In this document: one piece after another, positions 21,782-23,042 of the stretch
Numbering within the stretch: position 1 is the stretch's first letter
How the letters are laid out: each line of letters begins with the position of its first letter
Assembly: GCA_002431395.1 (NCBI GenBank)
Contig: DJEU01000052.1
Location: 39,702 to 62,743 of the forward strand
DNA: 23,042 nt
Source of the DNA: Lachnoclostridium sp. UBA5890
GTDB taxonomy: Bacteria; Bacillota; Clostridia; Lachnospirales; Lachnospiraceae
Reading direction: 5' to 3'
Position numbers and translations under genes: made by a program
Notes under the pieces: model-generated
Database searches by the model: none
Told to the model about the DNA's origin: nothing
What the model saw: the letters and a program-made list of their open reading frames with translations, nothing else

Positions 21782-22714
21782 TTATACAATAAATAAGGAA
21801 GTAGAAAGATATCTCTCACCGGTATCCGGGAGCAATACCACGATATTTTTGCCTTCATTTTCCGGACGTTTAGCAAGTTCTGTCGCTGCGTACAATGCTG
21901 CGCCGGAAGAAATTCCAACAAGCACGCCGTCGGTTCTTGCAATCTTTCTTGCTGTCTCGAATGCATCGTCGTTTTCTACTTTTATGATCTCATCCAATAC
22001 TTTCATTTCGAGCACTCCCGGCACAAAACCTGCGCCGATTCCCTGGATCTTATGCGGTCCCGGTTTTCCTCCGGAAAGTACCGGTGATCCTGCAGGTTCT
22101 ACAGCCACAACTTTGACATCCGGATTTTTCTCTTTCAATGCCAGTCCGGTTCCCGTTACGGTTCCGCCGGTGCCGACTGCCGATACAAAGATGTCTACCT
22201 TTCCATCGGTATCTCTCCAAATCTCCTGTCCGGTCGTTTTTTTGTGAATCGCCGGATTTGCCTCATTTTCAAACTGCTGCGGAATAAATGCATTTCCATA
22301 TTCTTCCTTCAGCGCTTCTGCTTTTGCGATCGCACCTTTCATACCTTCGCGTCCCGGTGTGAGTACGATCTCTGCCCCCAGCGCCGATACGATCTTACGT
22401 CTCTCTACGCTCATCGTATCCGGCATCGTAAGAATCAGATGCAGGCCTTTGGCTGCTGCCACAAATGCAAGTCCGATTCCTGTATTTCCGCTTGTCGGCT
22501 CGATAATGACAGTGTCGGCGTTGATCTTGCCATCTTTGATCCCCTGCTCGATCATCGCGCCTGCCACACGGTCTTTCACGCTTCCCAGCGGATTAAAATA
22601 TTCCAATTTTGCGATTACTTTCGCTTTTAATTCATTTTCTTTTTCATAATTTGTCAACTCCAGCAATGGAGTATTTCCAATCAACTCTGTCAACTGCTTT
22701 GCAATCTTTTCCAT
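21782..22714 (-). CDS. cysK: cysteine synthase (O-acetylserine sulfhydrylase)
   Basis: A 310-residue PLP enzyme of normal length that makes cysteine from O-acetylserine and sulfide. Visible: LIGNTPLLEL (11-20), the PLP lysine K47 in NPLGSVKDR, the substrate loop TSGNTG (74-79), the phosphate-binding GTGGT and GISSGAA near the C-terminus. The start at 22714 is chosen because the protein then begins at the family N-terminus (MEKIAKQLTELIGNTP) with a GGAAGGGCGG site upstream; the 22771 reading would begin inside the leader. It is the first gene of the operon, about 87 nt from the predicted transcription start. CysK is also the known partner of CymR, whose likely homologue is the last gene of the run. 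Confidence 0.95.
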   Translation of the reverse strand: MEKIAKQLTELIGNTPLLELTNYEKENELKAKVIAKLEYFNPLGSVKDRVAGAMIEQGIKDGKINADTVIIEPTSGNTGIGLAFVAAAKGLHLILTMPDTMSVERRKIVSALGAEIVLTPGREGMKGAIAKAEALKEEYGNAFIPQQFENEANPAIHKKTTGQEIWRDTDGKVDIFVSAVGTGGTVTGTGLALKEKNPDVKVVAVEPAGSPVLSGGKPGPHKIQGIGAGFVPGVLEMKVLDEIIKVENDDAFETARKIARTDGVLVGISSGAALYAATELAKRPENEGKNIVVLLPDTGERYLSTSLFIV

Positions 22715-22757
22715 AATCGTTACCGCCCTTCCAATGTTTTTCGTTTTGCGATAGGTA

Positions 22758-22773
22758 GCATGCCGATGCATGC
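22758..22773 (-). other. small perfect hairpin in the cysK leader
   Basis: GCATGC, four bases (CGAT on the plus strand), then GCATGC again: a 6-bp perfect stem with a 4-nt loop in the 5' untranslated region, about 45-60 nt before the cysK start. It is too short for a known sulfur riboswitch. Role unclear. Confidence 0.4.
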
Positions 22774-22777
22774 GTAG

Positions 22778-22800
22778 GTCAATACGCTTTTCTTATTGAC
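22778..22800 (-). promoter_or_regulatory. inverted repeat at the transcription start (candidate operator)
   Basis: GTCAAT and ATTGAC arms separated by 11 bases lie directly downstream of the -10 box, covering the expected transcription start. A related AGTCAAT lies in the -35 region (22831-22837). The placement suits a repressor site, and the CymR-like Rrf2 protein of this operon is the obvious candidate, but the sequence does not prove which protein binds. In RNA the arms could also pair as a 5' stem. Confidence 0.45.
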
Positions 22801-22807
22801 TGAAATT

Positions 22808-22836
22808 ATCATATCATCTTTATCCTACTAAGTCAA
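22808..22836 (-). promoter_or_regulatory. sigma-A type promoter of the sulfur operon
   Basis: Reading the minus strand, TTGACT (22836-22831) and TATGAT (22813-22808) are separated by exactly 17 bases, close to the consensus. Transcription would start near 22801, giving a leader of about 87 nt before cysK. A TCCTA-N9-TAGGA inverted repeat (22823-22841) overlaps the -35 box and may be a regulatory site. Confidence 0.8.
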
Positions 22837-22857
22837 TAGGAATTATGGAAAAAGTAA

Positions 22858-23042
22858 AAATTTTTATTTGTACCTCTTGACATTTTCCATAAAACCATGG
22901 AAAATAAAGATATCAACACAGAGTTGGAAGCCTGGCTTACTTTTTTAAGCACAGACGACCCGGAGCAGATTTATAATCTCATCCAGAAATTTTCAATGTT
23001 TAAGGGAATGTATGAAGATATCTTCCAGCTCTGCCAAAACAC
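22858..23042 (+). pseudogene. Rpn/PD-(D/E)XK transposase-family fragment, apparently 5'-truncated, runs off the right edge
   Basis: An open frame from 22858 to the window end, with an in-frame ATG at 22897. The translation NTELEAWLTFLSTDDPEQI, and then FKGMYEDIF, matches the central-to-C-terminal part of Rpn-type (PDDEXK_2) recombination-promoting nuclease/transposase proteins as I know them, where it follows the nuclease domain. That N-terminal nuclease domain is absent: a stop lies at 22855-22857. The residues before the ATG (ending D-I-F-H-K-T) still look like family sequence, and there is no ribosome binding site before the ATG. This suggests a decayed or truncated copy rather than a short intact gene. 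The 3' part is outside the window, so the call is provisional. Confidence 0.55.

Noticed and set aside
22714..22801. SAM (S-box) riboswitch or T-box in the cysK leader
   Set aside because: The leader is only about 87 nt and shows neither T-box motifs nor the S-box core. Only a small hairpin and an inverted repeat are seen.
22877..22905. Plus-strand promoter starting with TTGACA
   Set aside because: At 17-base spacing the -10 position reads GAAAAT, and the site lies inside the Rpn-like frame.

Overview
The window reads as a chromosomal segment of an anaerobic, low-to-medium GC Firmicute, most likely a clostridial gut-type organism (Lachnospiraceae-like). The reasons are the strong AGGAGG-type ribosome binding sites, a CymR-like Rrf2 regulator, a clostridial-style assimilatory AprAB pair, and an Rpn/PD-(D/E)XK transposase-family fragment at the right edge. 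I cannot name a species from sequence alone.

Nearly everything from 22.7 kb down to 1.4 kb is a single run of 23 tightly packed minus-strand genes. Gaps are 1-32 nt or overlaps, with one 76-nt exception. The run has one good promoter at its head (22808-22836) and one strong Rho-independent terminator at its tail (1358-1406). In transcription order it encodes: cysteine synthase (cysK); sulfate uptake (sbp, cysT, cysW, cysA); APS reduction (aprA, aprB); sulfate activation (cysD, cysN); O-acetylhomoserine sulfhydrylase (metY); a small siroheme sulfite reductase with two ferredoxin clusters; a TusA-like protein; a CIPC thioredoxin; a ThiS-like sulfur carrier, a ThiF/MoeB-like E1 enzyme and a JAMM protease; five genes carrying the whole glutamyl-tRNA to siroheme route (hemA, cysG-N/hemC fusion, cobA/hemD fusion, hemB, hemL); thioredoxin reductase; and the Rrf2 regulator.

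Together these form a nearly self-sufficient sulfate-to-cysteine/homocysteine module. Sulfate is imported, activated to APS by CysDN, reduced to sulfite by AprAB without a PAPS step, and reduced to sulfide by a sulfite reductase whose siroheme is made by the same operon. Sulfide is then used by CysK, or loaded on a protein thiocarboxylate and used by MetY. The most interesting part is the carrier/E1/protease/MetY set. The carrier ends in Gly-Gly-Gly-Ala-Phe, so it must lose two residues before activation, and a JAMM protease sits in the same operon. This resembles the HcyS/HcyF/HcyD/MetY methionine route of Wolinella succinogenes and the QbsE/QbsD pair (tail Cys-Phe) of Pseudomonas.

The left 1.4 kb is different. 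A 52-bp tandem repeat array (41-249) extends toward the left edge and overlaps the stop codon of a minus-strand PD-(D/E)XK-like nuclease gene (243-1034). A diverged copy of the repeat lies just upstream of that gene. The right edge carries a plus-strand fragment of an Rpn-type protein that appears to lack its N-terminal part. No tRNA, rRNA, CRISPR array or complete insertion sequence was seen.
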